Assembly (NCBI RefSeq): GCF_002127325.2 | Contig: NC_035433.2 | Location: 10,454,305 to 10,518,304, forward strand | Length of the DNA: 64,000 nucleotides | From: Helianthus annuus | Taxonomy: Eukaryota; Streptophyta; Magnoliopsida; Asterales; Asteraceae | Direction of reading: 5' to 3' | Shown: in pieces, positions 44,083 to 55,681 of the stretch | Layout: every line of letters starts with the position of its first letter | Position numbering within the stretch: the stretch's first letter is position 1 | Program-made: the position numbers and the translations under genes | Notes under the pieces: model-generated | Told to the model about the DNA's origin: nothing | Database searches by the model: none | What the model saw: only the letters and a program-made list of their open reading frames with translations

Positions 44083-46599
44083 CCAGGATTTAGAGAAAAC
44101 GGTAAAAAGTGTGAGAACGGTGAGAGCGCTTATGGATCGTCCGATCAAAACAATCCATGGACTAGATTGCGCAGTGGCGTTTTCGTAAATAACATCAATT
44201 TTATTATGTGGAACGCGCTTCATTAAGGGTAAAAGGGTCTTTTACTGCTCATATTCAAAACGCCATCAAATGATAAAACGCCATACAAAAAAATAAAACG
44301 CCATTAAAAACAAAACGCCAAAAATTAGTAATAAAACGCGTTGAATATTACAGGAAGATGAAACAACACAGTAACTGAATTTCAGTTATTAACATTTATT
44401 AGAAGAAATTCCCTCCTAAATTACGCGCCAAAAACATCATTATATAAACAAGGTAAAACATAGCTTCCATAATCAATTCAATCTATCCATTTTCTGCAAA
44501 AAAAAAACATCTTTAACAAAAAACGCCAACTTAACCAAAACGCCAAAAATGGCAACAATCGTTTCGTGGAGATACACTCTGGGAATCAGGCGATACGTCC
44601 TCCTTTTTGACAACAGAAGGAGGGTGTATGTTAAGACGGCCAGGACAATTCTGAAGATGGAAGAAGAGATACAGAGGTGAATCTTATCCATTGGCATCGC
44701 TCTAGACAACGAATGCCATGAAACGCATATGCTTATGAAAGCATTAACCAGCAAATTTGGACCAATCAAAGCAGATGTGAAGCCAGACCCTATCATGACA
44801 TCATGGCGTTTTGATGATGAAACAGACATGGTGACGGTTACATACGACAGCAGAGAGCAGGAAGTCTACTGGCTAGAGAACATCATGACAAAGCAGCGTC
44901 TAGGTTTCATGGAAGAATTGCATAACGCCACTTGTACCAACACAGAAATAGACTCAAAATTGGAGTTAATGCAAGACATGTTCAGGTGGAGGCTTCAGAA
45001 TCTTCAGGAACAAGAAGCTGATGAAGGTGAATGTGATGACATGGATGAAGATCCAGATGAAGACTCCAAGGAGGAAGAAGATGACGCAAGTGATGGATAC
45101 TTTTCGGATAAAGTACCTTCTGACGAAGGCTTTTAACTTTTTTTCCTCTTTTTTTTCTTCTATGTAATCTTCTTTTTTTAAGATAATTAAATGATATATT
45201 TCTATCCTTATTAGCAAAACGCCAAAAAATACTAAAAATGGTTAACCCTTACAAAACGCCAAAGTTAACAAAAAAATATTTTTCCTGATTAATATTTTAT
45301 TTACTCCGTTATTGTATTTTGTCATCTTGGTCTGCATAACGCCATTTAAAGAAAACGCCAAACTTAGAAGATGAGACGTCTATAACCTATAAAACTGATA
45401 AAAGCTGATCAACACAGTAAATACAAAAACAGTAACTGAAAAGACAGTTACTTTATTACTATCATTTATTACAATAAAAAGTCCCGCCTAAACTACGCGC
45501 CAAAAAACTCCTATAAGAGAGGGGTCTATACATAATGAAATTAATCACACCCAGAAAACACAAAACGCCATATCCTCTAGAAACCACTCCCTTTAAAATG
45601 CCACAGATGACAAAGCTTTCACTGAAATGGATCCTTTTTCTGAGGGGGTTAACTCAATAATATTTTGCTAAATGAGATGGACAAATATTCAAGAAAAAGA
45701 GACTGATGACAGTGATATGCCATCATGTGAGCTTTGTTCTTGATGATTATATGCATGGAATAAAGGGATCAACACAAGTGTAAAATGCTATTTTGGACTC
45801 CATTATTACAAATAGCATCAAGCAAGAGTTGATCTTTAGTGAGATGCCACCAAACAAGAATATCACACCAAAAAACAGGATGCCACTAAGCAGCTTCTTC
45901 TGAAAAAGACGGGGTTTATGAAGGAAAGTTGGCATCTAGCTAAATTATTCAAAAAAAGGTTCAAAACGCCAAAAACAAATTCAAGAAGGAAGAGACTGAT
46001 GACATTGAAGATTCGAAAGAAACATTAGATTACCATTTTTTATTATTTTTGTTTTCATTTTATATTGTTTTGATATCAAGTTATATGTTGTTTTGTTATC
46101 TAATTCTCTATAAATAAAACAGATTATTATATAAAACGCCAAAAACTACAAAAACCAAAACGCTAGTAGAATGAAAACTGGGAGAACAGCTGTTGGCAAA
46201 GCACCTTGTAAAGGGTATTAAACGCCAAAAAATTCACTAAACGCCAAAAAAAATTGGTCTTATTGTAATCTTATGCAAATATTAATGACTCCTAGTGAAT
46301 TATTTTACAAAACGCCACAAACGCCAAAAAAATTAACCAGAAAACGCTATAACGCCAAAAAATTATATATGTGACACAAAAACAATTAATTCAACGCCAT
46401 AAAAAAAGTTTAATAAATACAATTAACGCAAAAAAAAAAAAACTTAGACGCCAGAAAATATTATACCGCGTTGTGAAAATAAAAGAAGAATGAAAAGACA
46501 AAAAAGCCCCTCCGCCCTTCTCTATGCCGCGGGACACGTGTTGGGCCAGGATGCATTCTCACCGTTCTCACACTTTTGAGCGTTTTCTCCGGATCCAGT

Positions 46600-46602
<3 letters not shown>
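44079..46602. mobile_element. 2.5-kb (TA)n-bordered TIR element with dispersed AACGCCA motif and one protein gene
   Basis: Inverted termini: the left has 'gagaaaacggtaaaaagtgt' plus 'gagaacggtgaga'; the right end is the imperfect reverse complement ('tctcaccgttctcacacttt' ... 'gcgttttctccggatcc'). (TA)n runs border it (44010-44078 and 46603-46631). At least 20 AACGCCA words, nearly all in plus orientation, are spread from 44260 to 46450. An inverted copy, 'gtggcgttttcg', lies near the left end. It carries the protein gene described separately. A second left end of the same family begins at 46632. No transposase was recognised, so the superfamily is unknown. Confidence 0.6.
44549..45136 (+). 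pseudogene. Unknown protein with acidic C-terminus, one in-frame stop
   Basis: One frame runs from the ATG at 44549 (MATIVSWRYTLGIRRYVLLF) to the stop at 45136, broken by a single TGA at 44678-44680 after codon 43. After it the frame continues (ILSIGIALDNECHETHML, 'TSWRFDDETDMVTVTYDSRE') to an Asp/Glu-rich tail ('DDMDEDPDEDSKEEEDDASD') and FSDKVPSDEGF. Total would be about 195 codons. The leader is A-rich with AACGCCA words up to the ATG. I do not recognise the family. The acidic tail suggests a nuclear or chaperone-like protein, but that is speculation. The TGA may be a nonsense mutation or a mis-set exon border. Confidence 0.45.
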
Positions 46603-46631
<29 letters not shown>

Positions 46632-46636
<5 letters not shown>

Positions 46637-46810
46637 CGGGATTTAGAGAAAACGGTAGAAAATGTGAGAATGGTGAGAACGCTTATGGATCGTCCGATTA
46701 AAACAATCTATGGACTAGATTGGCGCGGTGGCGTTTTCGTAAATAACATCAATTTTATAACGTGGACGCGCCTCATTAAGGGTAAAAATTTCTTTACACT
46801 TCTATACCAA
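46632..46810. mobile_element. Left end of a second copy of the TA-bordered element, cut by gypsy 2
   Basis: From 46636 the sequence follows the left end of the 44079 element ('gggatttagagaaaacggta', 'cttatggatcgtccgat', 'ggcgttttcgtaaataacat') with a few substitutions. It stops at 46810, where the gypsy 2 LTR begins. The remainder would lie beyond the right end of gypsy 2 and gypsy 3, outside this window. Confidence 0.75.
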
Positions 46811-49800
46811 TGTCACACCCCGTTTTCCACGTGTTTCACCGGTGGGCCCGGTGGGGGATTACCGTGACGTAGTTGGCAACAATATAGTCAAACCACACAA
46901 TATTTAAATGCACAACGGAAGCATAAAGATAGATATATTTCAACTATTGAATGTAATATCCAAGTATCACAAGTAGTCGAAATAAATCCACAGGGGATCA
47001 AAATGAAAATAGAAATATTGTTCAACAGATAGTGGCATCCCAAGCTTGCGAGACTCTAACGATGCTAAGGAGTGGCCAGCCTATTACGTGTAGAACCTGC
47101 ATTTAATCTTTTTGGGGAAAATACGTCAATTTACACTGGTAAATACATTCAACCGACACTTTTGTAAAAGGTTTAATAAAATTGATTTGAATGCACAAGG
47201 CACAAACTCTTTATAACTTGAGATAATTAATCAATTAATCTTGTAAAAGAATTACATGTTCACTATGCGTTCGGTCGCCCGGGTCGTGCCGGGTTTAAGG
47301 TTAATAGACACGCCACAAAGCATAAAGCCGTGGCGGGAAAACCAACGGTTATACCTTTAATAATATAGACACATTGTCGGGTGTACGCCTACACCCGCGT
47401 GTCGAGGTCGTGGCCATTTCGTAAAATGATGCCAAGGATATCCGGGACATGGTCATTAAGCTCCCAAAGGCGTAAAGCCAACAAAACAAATTTTTAAACG
47501 GGTCATATTGATCATACCCAACTACTAATGAGTTGGGGTCAATCGCCCGACCAAGCGGTATTTTATATACCGTAACCCAAGCCCGCATAACGGAAAATAA
47601 GTTAAAAGTATTTACCTGAGCAAGTAATAACCCCAATAAACAAATGCAAGTATCTTTTACTGGTCTCCTATTCTGGAACGAAGGTTTATAACAACCTATT
47701 AGAATCCTAACGGGTCTTTAATTTAGCCTTAGCTTAGACCGGTCAGTTTCAAAGGATAATTACGGTTTAATCGCGTGAAAGGCGAAAACCAGGAAAGGAA
47801 TGTGGTTTGGACCCAACAAGTTTGAAGACTTGTTTTATATGGGTATAATAACCACACTCTGTATTTTGAAATAAAAACGATAAGGTTTGACCCGTTTTCG
47901 GCTAGTTTATGTAAACTAGTTACATAAATCGAACCGTGCGCGTAAAAGGCGTAACGGGTAACCGTAAGAGTCTTACACAAGTTTCCTAAGTTAATATGCT
48001 TTAAAGAGGTTGTGGTATCAGTAGGATACCTTCCATTGTGCCCATAATGAGTTTAAATCCAATATACGCCCCGTAGGGGTATTTCGGTCATTTTAAAGAT
48101 TATAAAAGTGGTTTCCGAGTTCTACAGGAAATCTGAGTTTTCCGAACAGTTTATAGAGTCCAAAATACTCTATTTATTATTTGAAATCAGTAGCAACTGG
48201 AATCGGGTCAAAATACCATGTAGAACTCAAGTTATGTCCGAAAAGGGTATATTCGGTAATTACCGAATCGATGCCATAACCGCAGGTTATGAGCAGGTTA
48301 AAAATAATTAAAAATCTTTAAAAATATCAAAATATTATTTTACATCAGTGTGTAAAAGGTTTGGTGTCGAAATTTGGGTTTAGATAGGCTTTATGCTAAT
48401 TGCGCCGTTTAATTACTAAAGTTTCCGTAATTGCGCTATTTAGCATAACTCCTATTCTAGACCTCGGATTGACGTGAAATTTTAGGTACATGCTTAGAAA
48501 TCAGTAACTAAGGTTATTGTCCTTTCACATATCCAAAATTCTCGTTTTAAAGTAAAAAGGGCGTTATGGTCAACTTTTGAGCTTTTAACGGAAATGTGTG
48601 AAAGACTCGGACAAACAACGAACCGGTCACAGAGGGTTATACCATCATGTAACCTAGTCCTAAGAGAGTCTTAAGGCATATCTAAATCATACCATAACGG
48701 GTCAGTACTGAAGTCGAAGCAAAAGTCAAAGTTTTGCGACTTTCGGTTCCGAACCGGGTCAAAACAGTAAATGGTCGGATCAAACAAGCTTAGACCAATT
48801 ATAATACTTATTATCATGTTTTATGAGTGTCAAAATAGGTTACACGCCATCTACATTACTGATTATGCATAAAATCGAAAGTTAGCATTCTGTTGACTTT
48901 TTCTAAGCAAGTTTGACTCGACATTTGGACTAGTTAGAGTGGGAATCAGAGGGTGCCCTTTTAAGGTTTAAAGCCCACATGATTACCAACATATAACTAC
49001 CTTTATTTCGATTAATCACTGGACCATTTGTGATTAACCGTTAAGTCAATCGTTAATTACGACGGATTGACTTTTAAGCTATAACTAAGCAAAACTTAAC
49101 CAAGAAAGGGTGGAGCACACTTACAAGAGTCCTATGCACGACCAGGGATGCTAAGAGAGAGTGCTTGAGCTCCAGAAGTGATCAAGAAAGCATTTGAAGG
49201 TGTGAAGAACAATGTTGCTACTTATGGTCCTTTTATACTAGTTTAGGATGCATAAGATCATCACAACAAGGCCTACAAGTGTTCTTGGATGATCAACAAC
49301 TGTCCCTGAGTGCTAGGGGACGTTTAGGGGGCGCTCATGCTCTCATTATTGCTCAATAAGTCGGTTAAAACACCAAACAGTGCTTATGTCCGACTTTTCT
49401 GCATCTGGGAGGCTGACGCGGCCCGCGTTAATGATCAGGTAACCTTTACGCGGGTCGCCTGAATCTCAATGTCAGAGACCATATCTATACTGTCAGCGCG
49501 GCCCGCGTAAGATCCCTTATTACATTTACGCGGCCCGCCTGAGACCTAAAAGTAAGATTTTTCAAATCTTTTTAATTATTGCACTGGCCTTTGGCGTTTC
49601 GAAGGGGTAACTTTGCGTTTTGGGCCTCGTTAATTTACGTATAAGGGCCCCGTGGCTTTTACCCAACTTATTAACCCTTGGTTAATTTATTATTACCCGA
49701 AAAGTCATAACTTTCTATGTTTGACGCTTTTAACCCCTCGCATACGAATTTGATCATAACTTTCTCGTTTTAAAACGGAACCTTGCGAAATTTATACCGT

Positions 49801-50143
49801 ACATTCTAGTGAGCGTAATTTACTGTTACAAAGTCTCGGGTTTGTTAAAGGGTCACTCAGAGGTATAATTTAAACATGTTGACACATTTAACCCCTGTAG
49901 TTTGTAATCTCTCACTTTCTTCCATATTTCGTTCCGTACGATCCATGATTTATTCGTTTGAAGGTACGAGCATCATTTAGGGTTACTATACAGTATATTT
50001 ATCCCTCGTTGACATTTTGAACCCTCGGATTCACATACTTTCAATGTTTTTCAACATTAGTCCTTATTTAATATTTAATACCACGTGTAAACTTATGACA
50101 CATGTCAATACATTATTGGACGCAAAAATTTCGAGGTGTTACA
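46811..50143 (-). repeat. 3' LTR of gypsy 2 (3.3 kb)
   Basis: The plus strand starts TGTCACACCCCG and ends GGTGTTACA (TG...CA on the element strand). It contains on the minus strand a TATA box (plus 49231-49237) and, about 180-320 bp upstream of it, two GC-rich CTGACGCGGCCCGCGT-type boxes (plus about 49411-49550). The first 150 bp match 57074-57223 with only isolated differences ('ccgtgacg' / 'ccattacg'). Confidence 0.88.
49231..49237 (-). promoter_or_regulatory. TATA box of the gypsy 2 LTR promoter
   Basis: The minus strand reads AGTATAAAAGGACC about 910 bp from the LTR start (50143). The equivalent offset in gypsy 3 also has a TATA box, supporting it as the U3 core promoter. Confidence 0.65.
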
Positions 50144-50156
50144 TCCTCACCCCCTT
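50144..50156 (-). other. Polypurine tract of gypsy 2
   Basis: The minus strand reads AAGGGGGTGAGGA directly before the 3' LTR. Confidence 0.85.
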
Positions 50157-50583
50157 AAAAGAAATCTCGGCCTCGAGATTTATTGAAATAAATGAGGGTA
50201 CTTTTCTTTCATCATGGACTCTACCTCCCACGTATACTCGGGACCTCTACGGGCATCCCATTTTACCTTCACTATCGGTATATACTTCCTGCGAAGCTTC
50301 TTAACCTGTCGATCCTCGATCGACACAGGTTTTTCAACGAACTTTATGCTCTCGTCGATGTGTACATCTATATGCGGTATAACCAGTGATTCATCAGTGA
50401 AACATTCTTCAAGTTACAGATGTGAAACACATTGTGGATACCACTAAGCTCCTCCGGTAAGTTTAATTTGTAGGCAACCGATCCGACACGTTCGATTACT
50501 TCGAAGGGTCCAATATATCTCGGGCTTAACTTGCCTTTCTTACCGAATCGCATCACCCATTTCCAGGGCGATACCTTAAGCAA
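50150..50583 (-). pseudogene. gypsy 2 integrase C-terminus and chromodomain
   Basis: 'LLKVSPWKWVMRFGKKGKLS' and 'RYIGPFEVIERVGSVAYKLN' lead to a frameshift near 50370-50400. The other frame gives the chromodomain-type tail 'VKWDARRGPEYTWEVESMMK' ending EKYPHLFQ and a stop near 50180. It is shifted relative to the upstream integrase frame at about 50620. The stop codon lies inside or next to the hairpin at 50162-50181. Confidence 0.8.
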
Positions 50584-50594
50584 TACTTTGTCGC

Positions 50595-51914
50595 CTACTT
50601 CGAAATTGAAAGGCTTACCTTCAAATCTGCGTAGCTTTTCTGCCTGTCTCGGGCAGCTTTCAATCGATCGCGAATTTGGACAATCTTGTCCGTTGTTTCC
50701 AATATTATATCAGGTTCTGTCATCTGGACATCTCCCACTTCTGCCCAATAAACGGGCGTTCTACACTTTCTACCATATATGGCTTCAAAAGGTGCAGCCT
50801 TAATGCTCGTATGGTAGCTGTTGTTATAGGAGAACTCGACCAATGGTAGGTGGTTATCCCAACTACCACCTAAGTCGATCGCACATGCACGAAGCATGTC
50901 TTCCAACGATTGGATTGTACGCTCACTTTGTCCATCTGTCTGGGGGTGGTAAGCCGTACTAAAATTCAAACGCGTGCCCAAAGATTGTTGGAAACTTTTC
51001 CAAAAGTGTGACGTGTATCTGGTATCTCTTTCAGAGATAATAGACACAGGCACGCCGTGAAGGGCTACAATCTTATCTACAAACAACTTGGCTAGTATAT
51101 CGGAGCTATGAGTCTCCTTTATGGGTAGGAAATGTGCTGACTTGGTCAGTCTATCAACTATTACCCATATTGTATCGTTTCCCTTCTTTGTCTTTGGCAA
51201 CTTAGTGATGAAATCCATCGTCACCATTTCCCATTTCCACTCGGGAAGTTCAGGCGGTTGCAGCAAGCCTGACGGCTTTTGATGTTCTGCTTTTACTTGC
51301 GCACAAGTCAAACACTTTGCTACGTAGGTGGCTATAGACTTTTTCAAGCCTATCCACCAAAAGTTTGCCTTCAAGTCCTGGTACATTTTATCAGCTCCAG
51401 GATGAACGGAATATCGTGAACTGTGGGCTTCCTGAAGGATAACGTCACGAAGACCTCCATACACAGGAACCCATATCCTTCCATTTAATCTCAGAATTCC
51501 GTCCTTGCCATAGGATAACTGTTCTTCAGTTACTCCTAGCTTTTCGTTAGGATAGTTAGCTTCTGACACAGCTTCTTTGTGTGCAACTAACAATCTCTCA
51601 TTCAGACTATTCTTGATTTCAATGCTCTTGGCATTGATCCTTATTGGTTTCCCTCTTTCTTTTCTGCTCAAGGCATCTGCGACTACGTTGGCCTTGGCTG
51701 GATGGTATCTTATTTCACAGTCATAATCGTTCAGAGTTTCCATCCAACGTCGCTGCCTCATATTCAAATCTTTCTGATTGAACAGGTGCTGAAGGCTTTT
51801 GTGATCAGAATAGATCACAAATTTAATGCCATACAAGTAATGTCTCCAAAGCTTTAGTGAAAATACAACGGCACCCAACTCTAGGTCATGGGTGGTGTAA
51901 TTCTTTTCATGCAC
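50595..51914 (-). pseudogene. gypsy 2 RNase H (part) and integrase
   Basis: Begins right after an in-frame stop at about 51918 that splits RNase H between ASR and [16 protein letters not shown]; the other half of RNase H is at 51921-52232. The integrase zinc-binding region ('[17 protein letters not shown]', '[14 protein letters not shown]') and the catalytic triad are complete: Asp in '[10 protein letters not shown]', Asp in 'SERDTRYTS', Glu in '[10 protein letters not shown]'. The frame ends '[16 protein letters not shown]', where a 1-nt shift moves the continuation to another frame. Confidence 0.87.
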
Positions 51915-51920
51915 CTTTAA

Positions 51921-52855
51921 TTATCGCGAAGCATAGGCAATGACCTTGCCCTTCTGCATAAGCACACAACCCATACCGGTGTGCGATGCATCACAATATA
52001 CGACAAATTCTTCCATTCCGTCCGGCAATGTCAACACTGGAGCATTGCTCAACTTTTGTTTGAGGATATCAAAAGCTTCTTGCTGCTTAGGACCCCAATT
52101 GAACTTTATATTCTTTCTAGTTAAAGAAGTTAGGGTGCAGCAATCCTTGAGAAATTCTCGATGAAGCGTCTGTAGTATCCTACTAGACCTAGGAAACTTC
52201 GAATCTCCGTAGGCGTCTTCGGCTCCTGCCAATTCATGACGGCTTCAACTTTGGCGGGATCCACTTGGATACCACGCTCGCTGACTACATGTACAAGGAA
52301 TTGGACTTCTCGTAGCCAAAATTCACATTTAGAGAATTTGGCATAAAGCTTTTCTTGATGAAGCAGTTTAAGAATACATCGAAGGTGTTTCTCGTGGTCA
52401 GATTGACTTTTTGAGTAGATGAGGATGTCATCGATGAAGACAATGACAAATTTATCCAAATACGGCTTGCAGACGCGATTCATGAGATCCATGAATGCGG
52501 TAGGCACATTAGTGAGCCCAAAAGGCATCACTAGGAACTCGAAGTGACCATAACGAGTCCTGAATGCAGTCTTGTGCACATCTTCATCCTTGACCTTCAA
52601 TTGATGGTAGCCTGACCTTAGATCAATCTTGGAAAAGTAGCTTGCTCCTTGCAACTGATCGAACAGATCGTCGATCCTGGGTAAAGGATACCTATTCTTG
52701 ATTGTAACTTTATTCAGTTCACGGTAATCGATGCATAGACGCATCGAACCATCTTTCTTCTCGACGAACAGGATTGGTGCTCCCCAAGGAGATGAACTTG
52801 GTCTAACAAAACCTTTGGCTAGCAGATCATCTAGCTGTGTCCTCAATTCTTTCAT
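51921..52855 (-). pseudogene. gypsy 2 reverse transcriptase and start of RNase H
   Basis: The RT is complete: '[20 protein letters not shown]', '[15 protein letters not shown]', '[20 protein letters not shown]', and the catalytic FIDD box in '[15 protein letters not shown]'. At about 52140 a single C appears lost in a CCC run after 'FSRIAAP', shifting the frame to the next segment ('WGPKQQEAFDILKQKL', 'FVVYCDASHTGMGCVLM', start of RNase H). An in-frame TAA at 52856-52858 separates RT from the protease part. Confidence 0.87.
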
Positions 52856-54748
52856 TTATGTGGGTGCCAATCTATAAGGTGCTCTCGCAATAGGCGCGGC
52901 TCCTGGAATGATGTCGATACTGAATTCCACTTGCCTATCTGGTGGCAAACCAGGCAGTTCTTCCGGGAAAACTTCAGGATAATTAGAGATGACTAGGATG
53001 TCTTCAATCTTGGGTTTTTCCTCACCGATAGTCACCTGTGCCATATAAATGACACATCCTTTCTTCAAACATCTGGATGCCTTTAGCATAGATACTTGTG
53101 CAGGCAATCCATGTCGAGTATCTCCCTGAATGGTAAGCGGTTCTCCAGACGGAGTCTTGATTACCACTTGTTTCTTGTTGCACACAATTTGGGCTTGGTT
53201 GTGCGATAACCAATCCATACCCAACACTACGTCGAAACCAACGAGTTTAAAGGGTAACAGGGATAAAGGAAATGAGTGATTCCTAATGGATATAACACAT
53301 CCATCTAAAACAGTTGAGACTGTTCCCATAGTCCCATCAGCTAGTTCTACTTCATATTTCACATTCAAGGTTTTAACAGACAATTTTAACAACTCACAAA
53401 ACTTATCATCCACAAAGGATTTATCTGCTCCAGAATCAAACAATACTCTTGCAAATACATCATTGATAAGAAACGTACCGGTTATGACGTTGTCGTTCTG
53501 GATAGCCTCTTGAACATTCATTTGAAAGACCCTGGCATTGGTCTTTTTCCCTTCTTCAACCTTCTTCACTATCTTTGGGCAGTTAGTCTTGATGTGCCCT
53601 TTTTCGTTGCAACTATAACAAGTTGCATCCTTGAGTTTCTTGCACTCAAGAGTCCTATGCTCAGAGGACTTGCAAATCCCACATGCTTTCGGCTGGGATT
53701 TCTGTTCATATCTGCACTTTCCGAAGTGGTGCTTCTTGCAAACATTGCACTTGGGCCTATCGCCCGACTGTCGGTCATTTTTCTTGGTCTCCGATCCCTT
53801 CTTGTGGTCACGATTCCCCCGATGCTTCTTTCTTGACCTACGTGAATCATCATCTTCACGTTTCCTCTTCTCACCATCAGCATTTCTCAGAGATCTCTGC
53901 CTCACTGCATCCAGTGTGAGAGACAGAGATGTATCCGCCACGGATCTAAATGTAGCAGGCCTAGAAGCCTTCACGCTAGCTTTTATCTCTGGGGCCAAAC
54001 CCCTAATGAAACGCGCGATCCGTTTGGGTTCCTGGGTCACAAGGTACGGAACCAATCTTGACAGGGTGTTGAAACTAGTGAGATATGCCTGGCAATCCAG
54101 GTTCTTCATGACCAATGATAAGAAGTCGGATTCTATCTTCTCAACCTCGTGTTGAGGGCAGTAGTTTTCTTTGATGAGAGCAATAAACTCCTCCCATGAC
54201 ATGCTATACAAAACAGCCTTTCCTGAGGCTTGAACCAATGATCTCCACCAAGCTAGGGCTTTACCCTTAAATGACTGCGATACAAACTTCACCACATCCC
54301 TCTCAGCACAACCACTAATGTCCACCACTGTGTCCATTTCGTCCAGCCAGGTCATGCAATCCACCGCGCTCTTTTCCCCAGTAAAATCTCGGGGCTTGCA
54401 GGAAATGAAATACTTATACGTGCAACCCCTGGCGCGAGGTGCATCATCGACCACTATCTTCTTAGGACGGACACTATTCTCATTTGATGAGTGTCGATCG
54501 TCATCCTTCTTAGGTTTAGGCTGGGTCGAGGGTGGTTTGCTGTGAGGTTCAGAATGGGTTTTTGGTTTAGAGTGTGGTGCAGATCGGGTCCTGCTTCGAG
54601 ACTCGCTATATTCTTCGTACTACCGATCTAAGGCCGTCTTCACAGCGTCGTCTACTAAAGCTTTCAATTCAGCGCCCGTTATATGAATTTGGGCGTTATC
54701 ATTGTCATCCTCCTTTGAATGACTATTAGCTCCATTTGGGTCAACCAT
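52856..54748 (-). pseudogene. gypsy 2 gag and aspartic protease
   Basis: The ATG at 54748 (MVDPNGANSHSKEDDND) is in frame with the long open stretch, but an in-frame TAG near 54618 interrupts the N-terminal part. The rest (about 530 residues) is open: gag core 'ALAWWRSLVQASGK', 'SWEEFIALIKENYCPQHEVE', a basic linker, Cys-rich 'CNVCKKHHFGKC' and 'CGICKSSEHRTLEC', zinc knuckle CYSCNEKGHIKTNC (CX2CX4HX4C), and protease DSGADKSFVD with 'VVLGMDWL'. It ends in 'EELPGLPPDRQVEFSIDI' leading to RT. One TAA after 'APYRLAPT' breaks the join to RT. Confidence 0.88.
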
Positions 54749-54759
54749 TTGAGATCTTG

Positions 54760-55681
54760 ATCTGCTACAAGGAATATGACAGAATTTTATTTAGGAGTGT
54801 ATTATGGAATTGTCTTTTATGGCAATTCATTAACCATGGTAAACATAGACCATATTTGGTTAATTTGTTACTCACTTTTATTTAGGATTCGATTATAACT
54901 TATCCTAATTACAAACAATATTGTTAGTGGCACAAAAGCCTAGTCACAAGGACGTTTTATATATATTAGTAGCCAGGATTTTCAGAGAATCAAGGCATGA
55001 AGGTTTGAACCATAGTTCTTTTACCCTTTTCTGACAGGGAGTCATAGACTACAACAGTCTGTTGCCTTATATGGCAATATGTATGGCCCGCAGGCACTAC
55101 ATCACTAACGGATGTTTGATAAGTGATCATCTTAATTGATGATTTAAACCCATGATTCTTAAATCATTAGTTTAGGTCTTGGAATCCTTCGAAAGATTCT
55201 TATAAGAATGACGCGTGTGATTTTAACGAATCACATCTGCCAAGAATGTTAACATGTTAACAGGAATCTGAACCTTTTACTCAGGTCTCACCATATTGGC
55301 CAGGTCTTATAATGACACCAGGCTAGGTCTCACCATTAAGATTTATTTAGGCAGACTTAGTTAAAAGGAATGATTTTTAATTTATTTCATATAATAATAT
55401 ATTAAAATGACAAAAATGAAATTTATAAACTTAACATTCCATTAATCATAATAATGATTACACACTGCCCTAAACGGGACTTTCAATAGACAAATACCTA
55501 CGCAGAGGTTTACAGAAAACAAGTCCACGCAGGGACCAAATACAAGGATAGATGTCCGCACAGGGACAAAAGATAAGTCCACACAGGGACTGAAAGGTAA
55601 TGGTCCACGCAGGGACTAAAACAAATAAATGTCCACACAGGGACTTGATTAAAATATGAAATACAATAGAACATATAAAGA
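54760..55681 (-). other. gypsy 2 spacer between ORF0 and gag, with short CCACRCAGGGAC repeats
   Basis: About 0.9 kb non-coding. At 55505-55645 six copies of '(g)tccacgcagggac' (variants 'ccgcacagggac', 'ccacacagggac') occur every 20-30 bp. No frame of note. Confidence 0.6.

Noticed and set aside
43038..44223. Small frames rich in Ile-Tyr repeats
   Set aside because: Products of (TA)n tracts and of the inverted-repeat elements, no coding evidence.
44079..46602. Helitron identity for the TA-bordered 2.5-kb element
   Set aside because: Clear terminal inverted repeats and no TC start or hairpin-CTRR end; placed as an unclassified TIR element instead.
53022..54545. Several plus-strand and alternative-frame ORFs over gypsy 2 gag
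   Set aside because: They are antisense or out of frame to the recognisable gag/protease.
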